Of a DNA stretch of 64,000 nt, positions 54,427-63,822 are shown piece by piece. The notes below the pieces were generated by a model, which saw only the letters and a list, made by a program, of their open reading frames with translations, made no database searches and was not told the DNA's origin. Source of the DNA: an uncultured Verrucomicrobiota bacterium (GTDB lineage: Bacteria; Verrucomicrobiota; Verrucomicrobiia; Chthoniobacterales; JACTMZ01); contig CAJBKE010000052.1 of NCBI GenBank assembly GCA_903953565.1, positions 124,001 to 188,000 on the forward strand. Direction: 5' to 3'. Position 1 is the first letter of the stretch, and every line of letters starts with the position of its first letter. A program made the position numbers and the translations under genes.

Positions 54427-56514
54427 ATGAGACAATCTCCGCTTCACGCCGTCTTCTTTGCGCTGGCTCTATCGGTGATTTCTGTCCCGTTGGTGCTCTC
54501 GGCCTCATCGCCGCAGGAGTGGGATACGCTGGAGAGGTGGACCTCGGCCTTCCTTGGCGACCGCGTAGAGGAATTGCCTTTTTCCTTCCGCTATAACGGC
54601 GAAACGTCCCGCAATTTCCTGCCGCAGTGGAAACGCTCGGTCCAAACCAAGGAGTTGGATAATCGGCGGAAGGCCATTACCTGGCTGTTTACCGACCTGA
54701 CAACCGGTCTCTCGTTGAGAGTGGAGGCGATCATCTACCTCGACTTTCCGGCGGTCGAGTGGGTGCTTTGGTTCCGGAATGACGCGCAATATTGGAGTCC
54801 TCTGATCGAGGATGTCCGGGCGCTTGATGCGGATCTGCCGATGCCGGAAGACATGAAGGCGGTGTTGTTTTACAACCGCGGGACAAATATCGAGGCGACC
54901 CCGCTGCCCGGGCGCGACGAGTTCCAACCGGCCGAAGTGGATCTTTTGCCCGGTGACCAGCGCCAGTTCGAGCCTTACGGCGGGAGGCCTTCCGACACGG
55001 TGATGCCTTTTTTCAATGTGTCCGGCCCCGACAAAAAGACCGGCGTGTTTTTCGCGATCGGCTGGACCGGACAATGGTCGGCCCGGTTCCAGCGGGAGAG
55101 TTCCGGTGATCTGGTGGTGACTGCGGGCATCAAGCGAATGCGCGCGAGTCTCGCCCCCGGCGAGGAGATCAGGACACCCGCCGTCTTGGTAATGACTTGG
55201 CAAGGAGCAGACCGTGATGACGGGCAGAACCAGTTCCGCAGGCTGTTGCTTGAACATTACACGCCACGCATCGGCGGAAAAACGATCGTGCCCCCGATTT
55301 CCGCGGGCCCGCACGGCATCATCCGGTTCGAGCACTCAAGCGAAGCCAATCTGCTGGCATGCATCCAAAATGTCGCATCCCACGGGGTGCCGGTGGACAA
55401 CTTCTGGCTGGATGCGGGTTGGTATACCTGTCCCGACGAACCGAGCGGTTGGGACAAGACAACGGGCACATGGGAGCCGGATCCGGTGCGCTTTCCGCGC
55501 GGCTTGCGCCCGGTGGCGGACGCCGCAAAACAGCATGGGATGGACTTTCTCGTTTGGTTCGAGCCCGAGAGGGTGATGCCGAAGACGTGGCTCTACGAGA
55601 CGCATCCGGAATGGTTGCTTGAGCCTGCTGATTTCTTGCCCGAACGAAGCTATCAGGCGGCCAGCAATTTCCGGCTTTTGGATTTCGGAAATCCCGAGGC
55701 GCTCGCTTGGGCGGAACAATATTTTTCGGATTTCGTGCGCGAGCAGGGAGTTTCCATTTTCCGGATGGATAGCAACTTGCACACCACCCTTTACTGGCAG
55801 AACAACGAACCGCCGGCCCGCGTCGGAATGCGGGAAACAAAGCACGTGATGGGTCTCTACAAGTTCTGGGATAAACTCGTGGCTAACAATCCGGGTCTCA
55901 AGCTCGACATCTGCTCCGGGACCGGCAGCCGGATCGACTTCGAGGTGATGCGGCGGGCCATGAACCTGACGCGGGCCGATGGTGCCTGGTGGGAACCTGC
56001 CCCGGACCAGGCGAAAACAACCGGTCACGCGCCGTGGACTCCGCACACGGGCATCGGGACCGTGTCGGACGACCTTTACAGATTTCGTAGCGGCATGGGC
56101 GCGATGTTCTGCGCCAACATGAATTGGCACAGCACCGACAAGGCGGACTGGGAGCGATGGAAGGCGCTGATGGTGACAGTCAATGAACTGCGCGACATCT
56201 ACGAAGGAAATTTTTATCCGCTTACCGAGTGGAGTATTTCCGAGGAAGATCTCGCCGCGTGGATGTATCACCGCCCGGATACGGGCAGAGCCGTGGTGCA
56301 AGTCTTCCGCCGCAGCCAAGCGGCAATGCCCGAGGGCTACAAGCTGCGCTTGAAAGGTCTGGATGCAGGAGCGGATTACGAAGTGAAAGATCTCGATAAT
56401 CCGCAAAATCCGGTGCGCATGACCGGAGCCGCATTGATGGAGGATGGGCTGCCGGTAGATCTTCCGCAGCAGCCTCAGTCGGCTCTATTCGTTCTCCAGA
56501 AAAAGGGTTCCTGA
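54427..56514 (+). CDS. secreted alpha-galactosidase-like glycoside hydrolase (GH36)
   Basis: 695 aa with a signal peptide (AVFFALALSVISVPLVLSA). An N-terminal beta-supersandwich is followed by the GH36 barrel: FWLDAGWYTCPDEPSGWD, FLVWFEPERVMPKTWLYETH then PEWLL. The likely nucleophile is Asp448 (IFRMDSNLH), and the acid/base candidate is Asp504 in CSGTGSRIDFE, where many GH36 enzymes have SGGGRxD. A C-terminal beta domain ends the protein. It should remove alpha-galactosyl (or related) residues outside the cytoplasmic membrane. A GAGAGG ribosome-binding site precedes the ATG. It follows the AraC gene closely. Confidence 0.88.
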   Translation: MRQSPLHAVFFALALSVISVPLVLSASSPQEWDTLERWTSAFLGDRVEELPFSFRYNGETSRNFLPQWKRSVQTKELDNRRKAITWLFTDLTTGLSLRVEAIIYLDFPAVEWVLWFRNDAQYWSPLIEDVRALDADLPMPEDMKAVLFYNRGTNIEATPLPGRDEFQPAEVDLLPGDQRQFEPYGGRPSDTVMPFFNVSGPDKKTGVFFAIGWTGQWSARFQRESSGDLVVTAGIKRMRASLAPGEEIRTPAVLVMTWQGADRDDGQNQFRRLLLEHYTPRIGGKTIVPPISAGPHGIIRFEHSSEANLLACIQNVASHGVPVDNFWLDAGWYTCPDEPSGWDKTTGTWEPDPVRFPRGLRPVADAAKQHGMDFLVWFEPERVMPKTWLYETHPEWLLEPADFLPERSYQAASNFRLLDFGNPEALAWAEQYFSDFVREQGVSIFRMDSNLHTTLYWQNNEPPARVGMRETKHVMGLYKFWDKLVANNPGLKLDICSGTGSRIDFEVMRRAMNLTRADGAWWEPAPDQAKTTGHAPWTPHTGIGTVSDDLYRFRSGMGAMFCANMNWHSTDKADWERWKALMVTVNELRDIYEGNFYPLTEWSISEEDLAAWMYHRPDTGRAVVQVFRRSQAAMPEGYKLRLKGLDAGADYEVKDLDNPQNPVRMTGAALMEDGLPVDLPQQPQSALFVLQKKGS

Positions 56515-56579
56515 CCGGCAAGGCGAGCCGCGCGCTCGGAGCAGGGGTAATCCCGCGCACGAGATGTTGGCGATTATCC

Positions 56580-57611
56580 TTACCGCTCGATGCGTCCCGA
56601 GCCCGAGCCTCCGACCAGTGCCATCACCTCGGCCACGGAGACATGGTTCAAGTCTCCGTGGATGCTGTGTTTCAGGCACGATGCCGCCGCGGCGAATTCG
56701 ATGGCTTCCTTTCCGCTCTGGCCGCTGAGCAAGGCATAGATCAAACCGCCCGAGAAAGAATCGCCACCGCCGACGCGGTCCACGATACGCATGGTGTAGG
56801 AACGGCTCAGCCAGCATTCTTTGCCGTCGGAAAGAAGACACGACCAGCCGTTTTCCGACGCATTGATACTTTTGCGCAAGGTTGTGGCCACGTAGCGGAA
56901 GCCGAACCGTTCATGCAGTAAGCGGGCAACTTCCGCATAACGTTCCGAGTCGAGCGAACCGGCGTGCACGTCCACTCCCTTGGCCTCGACCCCCAAAACC
57001 AATGCGGTGTCTTCCTCGTTGCCGATCAGCACATCCACGTGCTTGACCAAACCGTTCATAACGCGGCGCGCTTTCTCCGGACTCCAGAGCTTCGCCCGGT
57101 AATTGAGATCGCAGCTGATGGTGAGCCCGTGTTTCTTCGCCGCCTCGCAAGCCTCCGCGGTGACCTCGGCCATCGAATCACTCAGCGCGGGAGCAGTTCC
57201 CGACCAGTGGAACCAGTCCTTTCCCTCGAACACGGCGTCCCAAAGAATATCGCCCGGTTTCAGCTCCGTGATCGAGCTTCCGGCCCGGTCGTAGATGACT
57301 TTCGATGGGCGCTGCGACGCGCCCGTCTCAAGGTAAAACGTTCCCAACCGTCCTCCTTGCCGGAGAACGTGATCGGTGTTTACCCCGAACTCGCGGATCT
57401 TGTTAATGCAGGCTTGGCCGATTTCCGTGGCGGGAACGGCGGAGACTACGAAGGCATCGAGACCGAAGTTGGCCACGGAGACCGCGGCATTGGCTTCCGC
57501 TCCGGTGTAGCCGACCTCAAAATCGGTGGCCTGCACGAAACGCTCGAAGCGCTTTGTGCCCAGACGCATCAAGAGTTCCCCGAAGAAGACGGCCCTTTTT
57601 TTCCGATTCAT
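56580..57611 (-). CDS. kdgK: 2-keto-3-deoxygluconate kinase (PfkB family)
   Basis: A 343-aa PfkB-family sugar kinase. It shows VFFGELLMRL at the N-terminus, substrate loop VGYTGAEANAAVSVANFG, IGNEEDTALVLG, and the catalytic loop DRVGGGDSFSGGLIYAL with the base Asp (the more common form is GAGD). Lying 10 bases after eda on the same strand, it most likely phosphorylates 2-keto-3-deoxygluconate (or -galactonate) to KDPG, which Eda then cleaves. Fructokinase is a less likely alternative. It converges on the GH36 gene. Confidence 0.87.
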   Translation of the reverse strand: MNRKKRAVFFGELLMRLGTKRFERFVQATDFEVGYTGAEANAAVSVANFGLDAFVVSAVPATEIGQACINKIREFGVNTDHVLRQGGRLGTFYLETGASQRPSKVIYDRAGSSITELKPGDILWDAVFEGKDWFHWSGTAPALSDSMAEVTAEACEAAKKHGLTISCDLNYRAKLWSPEKARRVMNGLVKHVDVLIGNEEDTALVLGVEAKGVDVHAGSLDSERYAEVARLLHERFGFRYVATTLRKSINASENGWSCLLSDGKECWLSRSYTMRIVDRVGGGDSFSGGLIYALLSGQSGKEAIEFAAAASCLKHSIHGDLNHVSVAEVMALVGGSGSGRIER

Positions 57612-57621
57612 GGCGTTGTTG

Positions 57622-58272
57622 TTACTTGGTCCGGCTTTGACTCACGATTTCGATGAACGCCCTGGCGTTCTCGGTGATCTTGTCGAATTCACGCGCGGCA
57701 ATCATCGGCTTTCCGGCCAGCTCACTTCCCACGCCCACAGCGCACGCGCCCGCCTTGATAAATTGCGGTGCAGTTTCGCGATTGACCATGCCGGTCGGCA
57801 TCAATTCGATTTCGGGGAACGGTCCTTTGAGATCTTTGAAGAAGCCTGGGCCGCCGACTCCGGCCGGAAAGATTTTCACCACGTCACCGCCGAGTTCCCA
57901 CGCTTGGAGAACTTCGGTCGGAGTCATTGCCCCGGGCATGCACGCGACACCGTGGCGGCGGCAGGTTGCGACCACATCGGGCCGGACGGCCGGCGAAACG
58001 ATGTATGCCGCGCCGGCGAGAATTGCGGCGCTGGCGGTAGCTGCATCGAGGACCGTTCCGGCGCCGATCAGCACCTCGTCCTTAAGTTGGTCGACAGCCC
58101 TCTCGATTACCTGAAGCGCCTTGGGCACGGTCAGGGTGATTTCGATCAAGGTCACGCCGCCTCGCGCCAAGGCGCGTGCCACTTCGATAAGGTCATCCGG
58201 TTGGTCGGCACGAATGACCGCCACGACGCCGGTGGAGTGTATCCGGTTGAGGACTTCGGTTTTCTTGGACAT
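57622..58272 (-). CDS. eda: KDPG/KHG aldolase (Eda)
   Basis: A 216-aa class I aldolase. It shows GVVAVIRADQPDDLIEVARA, catalytic Glu in LIEITLTVPKAL, GAGTVLDAATA, the Schiff-base Lys in GGDVVKIFPAG, and LMPTGMVNRETAPQFIKAGA. It cleaves 2-keto-3-deoxy-6-phosphogluconate (or the galactonate form) to pyruvate and glyceraldehyde-3-phosphate. It sits in a minus-strand operon FAH hydrolase, eda, kdgK (gaps of 22 and 10 bases). Confidence 0.93.
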   Translation of the reverse strand: MSKKTEVLNRIHSTGVVAVIRADQPDDLIEVARALARGGVTLIEITLTVPKALQVIERAVDQLKDEVLIGAGTVLDAATASAAILAGAAYIVSPAVRPDVVATCRRHGVACMPGAMTPTEVLQAWELGGDVVKIFPAGVGGPGFFKDLKGPFPEIELMPTGMVNRETAPQFIKAGACAVGVGSELAGKPMIAAREFDKITENARAFIEIVSQSRTK

Positions 58273-58294
58273 GGTTCTTATGGGTTGGGTTATT

Positions 58295-59086
58295 TCAAAC
58301 TTTGCAGGCTGATGACATCAGGACGGGGTTAGCGAGAGTTCCTATTCCTTCGACTTCCACCTCGACGCTGTCTCCATCACGCAGAAACGGTCGCGGTTCG
58401 GCCAGCGCTGCCGGTGAGCCCATGCACAGGACGGTGCCGGGCTGCAAAGTCATGCATCGGGAAAGAAAACTAATCGTTGTCGTCACGTCGAAAATCATGA
58501 GCGATGTCGTGGATTCCTGAACGGGCACGCAATTGACCTTTGATGCTACGCGACAGTTTGCCGGATCTAGCTCCGTTTCTATCCACGGACCGAGAGGACA
58601 AAACGAGTCGAAGGATTTGGCCCGCGCCCATTGACCGTCGGCCGATTGGCAATCTTTTGCTCCAACGTCATTGGCCACCACGTAACCAAACACGAAATCG
58701 CAGACGGAGGACGGCGAAACATTCCGCGCTTTCTTGCCAATGACTACAGCGAGTTCAGCTTCGAAGTAGACCTCGGAGGCAGCCATCTCAGGCAGAACGA
58801 TCGGCTCGCCCGGTCCTATCACACTCGAGGTGGACTTGATGAAGAGGAGGGGTTGTTTGGGGTAGGAGGGGTTGTCATCGCCGGGAAACGAGCGGTAATT
58901 TTTCCCCAGACACAATAGGTTCGGAGGAGTTAGAGGCGCATTAAGACGAAGATCGGCCAACCGAATGCGATCCCCGCTGCGTCGCCACTCTCCGAAGATG
59001 TTGCCGTCGATGCGGTCGACCAAGCCGTCCTCCAGCACGCCGTGAAAAGCGGCGTCCTCACCCTTCGAGCACCGGACAATCCTCAT
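58295..59086 (-). CDS. fumarylacetoacetate hydrolase family protein (second copy)
   Basis: A 263-aa FAH-family protein. Metal acids are Glu109 and Glu111 (VYFEAELAVVIGKKARNV) and Asp140 (VANDVGAKDC), at the same residue numbers as the copy at 47675. It opens the operon with eda and kdgK and is divergent from the secreted sugar-binding and GH36 genes. In rhamnose and fucose pathways FAH-family enzymes hydrolyse 2,4-diketo-3-deoxy acids to pyruvate plus a hydroxy acid; such a role is plausible here given the SDR and RhaT-like genes nearby. Confidence 0.9.
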   Translation of the reverse strand: MRIVRCSKGEDAAFHGVLEDGLVDRIDGNIFGEWRRSGDRIRLADLRLNAPLTPPNLLCLGKNYRSFPGDDNPSYPKQPLLFIKSTSSVIGPGEPIVLPEMAASEVYFEAELAVVIGKKARNVSPSSVCDFVFGYVVANDVGAKDCQSADGQWARAKSFDSFCPLGPWIETELDPANCRVASKVNCVPVQESTTSLMIFDVTTTISFLSRCMTLQPGTVLCMGSPAALAEPRPFLRDGDSVEVEVEGIGTLANPVLMSSACKV

Positions 59087-59328
59087 TTGCGCGTGGCCTT
59101 CCTGTCTTCGGAAGAAGATGGATTCCGCAATGGCAGGGGAGGGGGGCAGTCCATGGCTTGTTGCAAAGCATTCTGGCAGGCCAGCGCGAGCCTAACTGCC
59201 TCTTTTGCCGACATATTCTTCGGTTTTCCCGGTCGTCGGGACGAAAAATCGAAGCACCACTGGTTCCTAATACAGGCAAAAAACGGTCAGAAAAAGGTGT
59301 CGGGCGCCCGGGATTCGACTTAACTACC

Positions 59329-60000
59329 ATGTCTATGTTCTCCCGATCCGCATCCCTTCTTTTCGCTATCCTCTTCGCCACAGCATCATTCGCCTCCGCG
59401 GGCCAAACGTGGAACGCATTCGATGACTTTTGGAGCAAGAGCGCCAATTTTCCGGGGCCCACCACGCCGAACGCTTGGAGTTACGGCAGCGCATCGACGA
59501 GCCAGCCAAACGGTGTGGCTGCGTTTACTGCGTTTACTGATGACAATGTCGAATTGGAAATCCCGACCGGCGGGCCGCTTTTCAAGCACGCCAATCCTGG
59601 AGCGCCTGAACCCTGCGTCGCCCGAGCTAACGCGGCCTGGTATCCCGGTGCGCCTCCCATGCCACCTTTCCTTTTCGTGCATCCGAGCGACACCAGCTTT
59701 GCTGTCGTCCGCTGGCAGGCGCCGGAGGCCGGGACTTACAAGGTCAAAGCCTCCTTTCTCGCATCGGGAGAGACGGGGCTGAAGTCCGTCGGGATTGTCC
59801 GATACAAGGAATCCGGTCCCCCAGAGGATTTGATGAAGCCCGCTCTCATCAATCGCCAAGATACCGAAAGCGGGCAAAAAGATTATGAGGGGTCGGTAAA
59901 GCTGGATGCCGGGGAGTTCGTCGCCTTTTACGTCGGGAATGGCGGTGATGGTTACGCTGGCGATGCCGTCGGTTTGGATGCTGCCATTGCCGCAGAATAA
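59329..60000 (+). CDS. secreted beta-sandwich protein, probable carbohydrate binding
   Basis: 223 aa with a signal peptide (FSRSASLLFAILFATASFASA). The mature part has aromatic, Gly/Asn-rich strands (WSYGSASTSQPNGVAAFTAF; FAVVRWQAPEAGTYKVKASF; DAGEFVAFYVGNGGDGYAGD) like a jelly-roll carbohydrate-binding module. No catalytic motif is seen. It lies 72 bases upstream of the 908-aa GH36 gene, which has a similar beta domain at its own N-terminus. Both may bind the same glycan. Promoter and regulator sites probably lie in the 242-base divergent gap from the FAH gene. Confidence 0.7.
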   Translation: MSMFSRSASLLFAILFATASFASAGQTWNAFDDFWSKSANFPGPTTPNAWSYGSASTSQPNGVAAFTAFTDDNVELEIPTGGPLFKHANPGAPEPCVARANAAWYPGAPPMPPFLFVHPSDTSFAVVRWQAPEAGTYKVKASFLASGETGLKSVGIVRYKESGPPEDLMKPALINRQDTESGQKDYEGSVKLDAGEFVAFYVGNGGDGYAGDAVGLDAAIAAE

Positions 60001-60072
60001 TAATTGTCCATCGCGAACTGCTTGAGGCGACTTTGAGCGTTGCGCGAGCGGCATCTCCGTCTTCACGCATGT

Positions 60073-62799
60073 ATGATTCAGCCGACTGGTAGATTTATTA
60101 CTCTCGGTCTTTTGCTTTTCTGGACCTGTCTGCCCGTCGGCGCGGCCGATCAGGCTGTGGTGAATCTTCAATTTGCCGGCCGCGGAGGAACGCCCCAAGG
60201 TGCGGCGGATCCCGAGCCACTTGTTTATTCCGCGCCCGGAGTTCTGGGCAGCGGAAATCATTGGAACACGATCGTTGCCGGGAGTTATCAGACCCCGTTT
60301 TTCATCGAGCCTCCCTCGAATTTCGTTGCCGACGACGGAAAAACTCCGGTGGCTTTGGAACTCGATTACCTTGGTTTTGCGGGCGCGGACTGCTTCCCTC
60401 CGGCACAAGGAGGCAAGGTCGAGCAGCCGCTTCTCAATGCCTACATCGTCGCGTCGGGTAGGCCGGCCTCATTGACATTATCCCGCCTTGTTCCCGGGGC
60501 GAACTATCACGTTGTTTTGTTCGGGAGCAATTCCCGCTCGGGGGCCGGCGTCTTGGCGCGGCCGAGCGGGGATCAGTCCGCGCGAACCACCGGCACGGGC
60601 AACGCTCCTTTTCCCTCAAAGGGCGAGGACTATTTGGAGTTTGCATCAGCGCAAGCGGATTCCTCTGGACGCTTGGTCCTCGAGATTCTGCCGGGCTCGG
60701 GACCGTCCGTGCTCAACGGTCTCCAAATCGAAGGTCCCTTCAACGTGCCGGCACCGGCCCAGGCAGAAGGAGCGATGGGTCGCTGGGCCGCCGCGACATT
60801 GCCGCCGCCAAGTTCTTCAACTTTCTCCGGCGAGTTGCCCATCGACTTTCGTTACGGGGAGAAGTCGTTCCGTGAGTTGGCGGGGAGCTGGAATTTTACG
60901 AGCGAAGCGGTCGAGGGTTCGCCGGCCACGACGGTCTCCCGTTGGGCAGATCCCAAAACCGGCCTCGTGGTCGAGCTACGATCACGTGTTTTTGAGGATT
61001 TCCCCGTGGCCGAATGGGTGGCAACGCTGACCAACACGGGGAAAGAAAAGACGCCGCTGATCTCCGAGCTGAGTGGTTTCGACGGACAGATCCTCGGCGT
61101 TCCGCGCAACGGATACCTCCTTCACTACCAACTGGGCAGCCGCACGCAGATAGACGACTTCGCGCCGAAGACGCAACCGCTCGAATCCGACGGCACGTTT
61201 GCCCTCGCCACCAGTGGCGGACGTGCTGCCATGACGCACCTCCCGTTTTTCAATGTCGCATGGAAAACCGGAGGCGCGATTGTCGCGGTTGGCTGGCCGG
61301 GCCAATGGGAAACGGTTTTTTCGCGCAAGGAGTCCGGTTCCCGCCTCTCCATCAAAGCCGGCCAGCAGTCGCTGAGCACTGTGCTGGAGCCGGATGAAAG
61401 CATTCGCACCCCGCGCATGGTTCTCCTGCTTTATTCCGGCGATTGGATCGACGGTCAGAACCTTTGGCGGCGGTGGGCGATCGCCCACGTCATCCCTCGC
61501 ATCGACGGGAAGCTGCCCGGCCCGCTTCTTACGCCGAACACCTCGCACCAGACTCACGAAATGGAGAAGGCCACGGCGCAGAACCAGAAAGACTACATTG
61601 ATCGATGGCTCAAAGAAGAAATCCGCCCCGACTTTTGGTGGATGGATGCCGGTTGGTATGAGGGCGATGGTTCGTGGGTGCAAACCGGGACGTGGAAGGT
61701 GGACAAAAGGCGCTTCCCCAACGGGCTCGTCGAAATTTCCGACCATGCCAAAAGCAAGGGCGTCGGCACCATTCTTTGGTTCGAGCCGGAACGCGTTTCG
61801 CCCGGCACCGAATTGTCCCGCGATCACCCCGAGTGGTTATTGGCACCCGTCAACCTGCCGCCGGAACTCGGCTTCCAAAAAGATCGTGACTGGCGGCTTT
61901 TGAACCTCGGCATCCCGGAGGCGCGGAAATGGATCACCGATCGCGTGAGTAGCCTGCTGACGAGCGAAAAGATCGATATCTACCGGCAGGATTTCAACAT
62001 GGATCCACTCTATTACTGGCAGTCGGTGGACAAGCCGGGCCGCACGGGACTCACGGAAAACTTGCACGTGCAGGGATATTTGAAGTTCTGGGACGATTTA
62101 AAGGCCCGTCACCCCGGGCTCATCATCGATACGTGCGCCAGCGGCGGCCGTCGCAACGACCTGGAGGCGATCAGCCGGGCACTTCCGTTTTTGCGCAGCG
62201 ATTATGTTTTTGAGCCGACCGGTCTCCAGGGACAAACTTATGGATTGTCGTTCTGGTATCCTTACACCGGCACCGGGCTGGCCGACATCGTCTCGCTGAG
62301 AGGTTCGGCCATTTTTCCGAATACGCCCTACCTGCCGCCGCCGGGCGAGAGCGACAAAATCTGGACCGACTATCTGTTCCGCAGCGCCATGTGTTCGCAC
62401 TTTGCCTCGGGCATCGACTCCATGAACTCCGAGGTGGATTTCGCGAGGTTGCGCGTCCTGTTCAAGCAATGGCGTGAGTTGGCGCCGAACTACTACGGGG
62501 ATTACTATCCGCTCACGCCTTACACCTTGGAAAACAGCGATTGGATGGCTTGGCAATTTGACCGGCCGGAGTTGGGCAAGGGCATGGTTCAGGTCTTTCG
62601 CCGGCAGGACTCGCCATTCGTCGCTGCGGTTTTTCCTCTGCGTGGATTGGATCTTGCTGCGAGCTACACCATCCGCAACGTGGATACCGAAGGAAGCCAG
62701 ACCCTCAGCGGGGCCGAGCTGTTGCAAAACGGTCTTCCGGTCAAAATCGAGACCAAACCCGGTGCGGTCATCTACACCTACGAGAAGGCGTCAGAATAA
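60073..62799 (+). CDS. secreted GH36-family alpha-galactosidase-like enzyme with N-terminal beta domain
   Basis: 908 aa. The signal peptide (FITLGLLLFWTCLPVGAA) is followed by a carbohydrate-binding-like beta domain at about 27-222 (VVNLQFAGRGG; ASLTLSRLVPGANYHVVLFG). The GH36 supersandwich and barrel come next: WWMDAGWYEGDGSWVQTG, ILWFEPERVSPGTE. The nucleophile candidate is Asp640 (IYRQDFNMDPLYYW) and acid/base Asp696 (TCASGGRRNDLE). The ATG at 60073 directly precedes the signal peptide. It is longer than the 54427 paralogue mainly because of the N-terminal domain. It probably removes alpha-linked sugars from an extracellular polysaccharide. Confidence 0.88.
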   Translation: MIQPTGRFITLGLLLFWTCLPVGAADQAVVNLQFAGRGGTPQGAADPEPLVYSAPGVLGSGNHWNTIVAGSYQTPFFIEPPSNFVADDGKTPVALELDYLGFAGADCFPPAQGGKVEQPLLNAYIVASGRPASLTLSRLVPGANYHVVLFGSNSRSGAGVLARPSGDQSARTTGTGNAPFPSKGEDYLEFASAQADSSGRLVLEILPGSGPSVLNGLQIEGPFNVPAPAQAEGAMGRWAAATLPPPSSSTFSGELPIDFRYGEKSFRELAGSWNFTSEAVEGSPATTVSRWADPKTGLVVELRSRVFEDFPVAEWVATLTNTGKEKTPLISELSGFDGQILGVPRNGYLLHYQLGSRTQIDDFAPKTQPLESDGTFALATSGGRAAMTHLPFFNVAWKTGGAIVAVGWPGQWETVFSRKESGSRLSIKAGQQSLSTVLEPDESIRTPRMVLLLYSGDWIDGQNLWRRWAIAHVIPRIDGKLPGPLLTPNTSHQTHEMEKATAQNQKDYIDRWLKEEIRPDFWWMDAGWYEGDGSWVQTGTWKVDKRRFPNGLVEISDHAKSKGVGTILWFEPERVSPGTELSRDHPEWLLAPVNLPPELGFQKDRDWRLLNLGIPEARKWITDRVSSLLTSEKIDIYRQDFNMDPLYYWQSVDKPGRTGLTENLHVQGYLKFWDDLKARHPGLIIDTCASGGRRNDLEAISRALPFLRSDYVFEPTGLQGQTYGLSFWYPYTGTGLADIVSLRGSAIFPNTPYLPPPGESDKIWTDYLFRSAMCSHFASGIDSMNSEVDFARLRVLFKQWRELAPNYYGDYYPLTPYTLENSDWMAWQFDRPELGKGMVQVFRRQDSPFVAAVFPLRGLDLAASYTIRNVDTEGSQTLSGAELLQNGLPVKIETKPGAVIYTYEKASE

Positions 62800-62887
62800 A
62801 GTGCCCGGCAGTGCGGAGATGCGTGTGGCACTTCGTGAAAACGAATGTTTTTCGCTGGAAAAACAATAGCAATTCGAGGAGTGCTGG

Positions 62888-63748
62888 ATGAGCCTCGTGC
62901 TATCCCCAATCATCCCCCTTATGCAGACACAAAGAATGCACGGTAAACGCGTGCTGGTCACAGGTTCAGGAACCGGCCTTGGTCGTGAGATCGCGCTCGA
63001 ATTTGCGCGGGAAGGTGCCGACGTCGTCCTCCACGATGTCCACTATCCTGCCGACTCCGCGAAAAAGGAAATCGAGGACCTCGGCCGGAAGGTTGCGGTT
63101 TTCCAAGCCGACCTGAGCAACCTCGAGCAAACCTATGAACTCGCGGACAAGGCCCTCGAGGTTTTCGGCGGGTTGGACTGTCTGGTGAACAACGCCGGCA
63201 TCTGCCTCAACCGTCCCTTTTTGGAGAACACGCCCGCCGAGTTCGAAAAAATCTACAGCGTCAACGTGCGCGCCCAGTTTTTGCTCATGCAGAAATTCGC
63301 TTCGCACATTGTCGCGCACCAAGGCGAGGGGACAGTCTGCAACATCGCATCGATCCACGGTTTGTCGGGCGCCCCGGAGCATGCGATCTACGCCGGAACG
63401 AAAGGCGCGATCATTTCGCAAACCCGGGCTATCGGCATCGAAATGGCGCACAAGGGTGTCCGGGTGAATGCGATCGCTCCGGGTTGGGTGACGGTGGAGA
63501 GCTACTACAAGGCCCTACCGGGATTCAACGAGGAGGATGCCAAGAAGGCCGCGGCGGACAAAGTTCCTTTAGGTCGGTCCGGTCACAAACACGAAATAGG
63601 AAAACTCGCGGTTTTTCTTTGCTCGGAAGACAGCGGCTACGTTGTCGGCCAGACTATTGTTGCCGACGGTGGGACAACATCGTTGATGTCCCTCATCTCC
63701 GATTTCCGGACCCGCTCGACCGCCCAGTTCGGGAAGGACTACCTATAG
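62888..63748 (+). CDS. short-chain dehydrogenase/reductase (SDR)
   Basis: A 286-aa classical SDR. The NAD(P) motif is LVTGSGTGLGREIALEFA (TGxxxGxG), then CLVNNAGICLNRPF, catalytic Ser in CNIASIHGLSG and Tyr-x3-Lys in YAGTKGAII, and APGWVTVESYY. The ATG at 62888 has a GAGGAG ribosome-binding site 6 bases upstream, which favours it over the ATG at 62921. It lies downstream of the GH36 gene and faces the RhaT-like gene. Candidates are a sugar 1-dehydrogenase or a 2-keto-3-deoxy-acid 4-dehydrogenase; the substrate cannot be read from the sequence. Confidence 0.88.
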   Translation: MSLVLSPIIPLMQTQRMHGKRVLVTGSGTGLGREIALEFAREGADVVLHDVHYPADSAKKEIEDLGRKVAVFQADLSNLEQTYELADKALEVFGGLDCLVNNAGICLNRPFLENTPAEFEKIYSVNVRAQFLLMQKFASHIVAHQGEGTVCNIASIHGLSGAPEHAIYAGTKGAIISQTRAIGIEMAHKGVRVNAIAPGWVTVESYYKALPGFNEEDAKKAAADKVPLGRSGHKHEIGKLAVFLCSEDSGYVVGQTIVADGGTTSLMSLISDFRTRSTAQFGKDYL

Positions 63749-63822
63749 ATTGTCTACAGGAGTCGGGTCGGTTTATCTGAGGGAACGACGAGTGAATCCA
63801 GCCCGGCCATCCTGGCGCGTGC

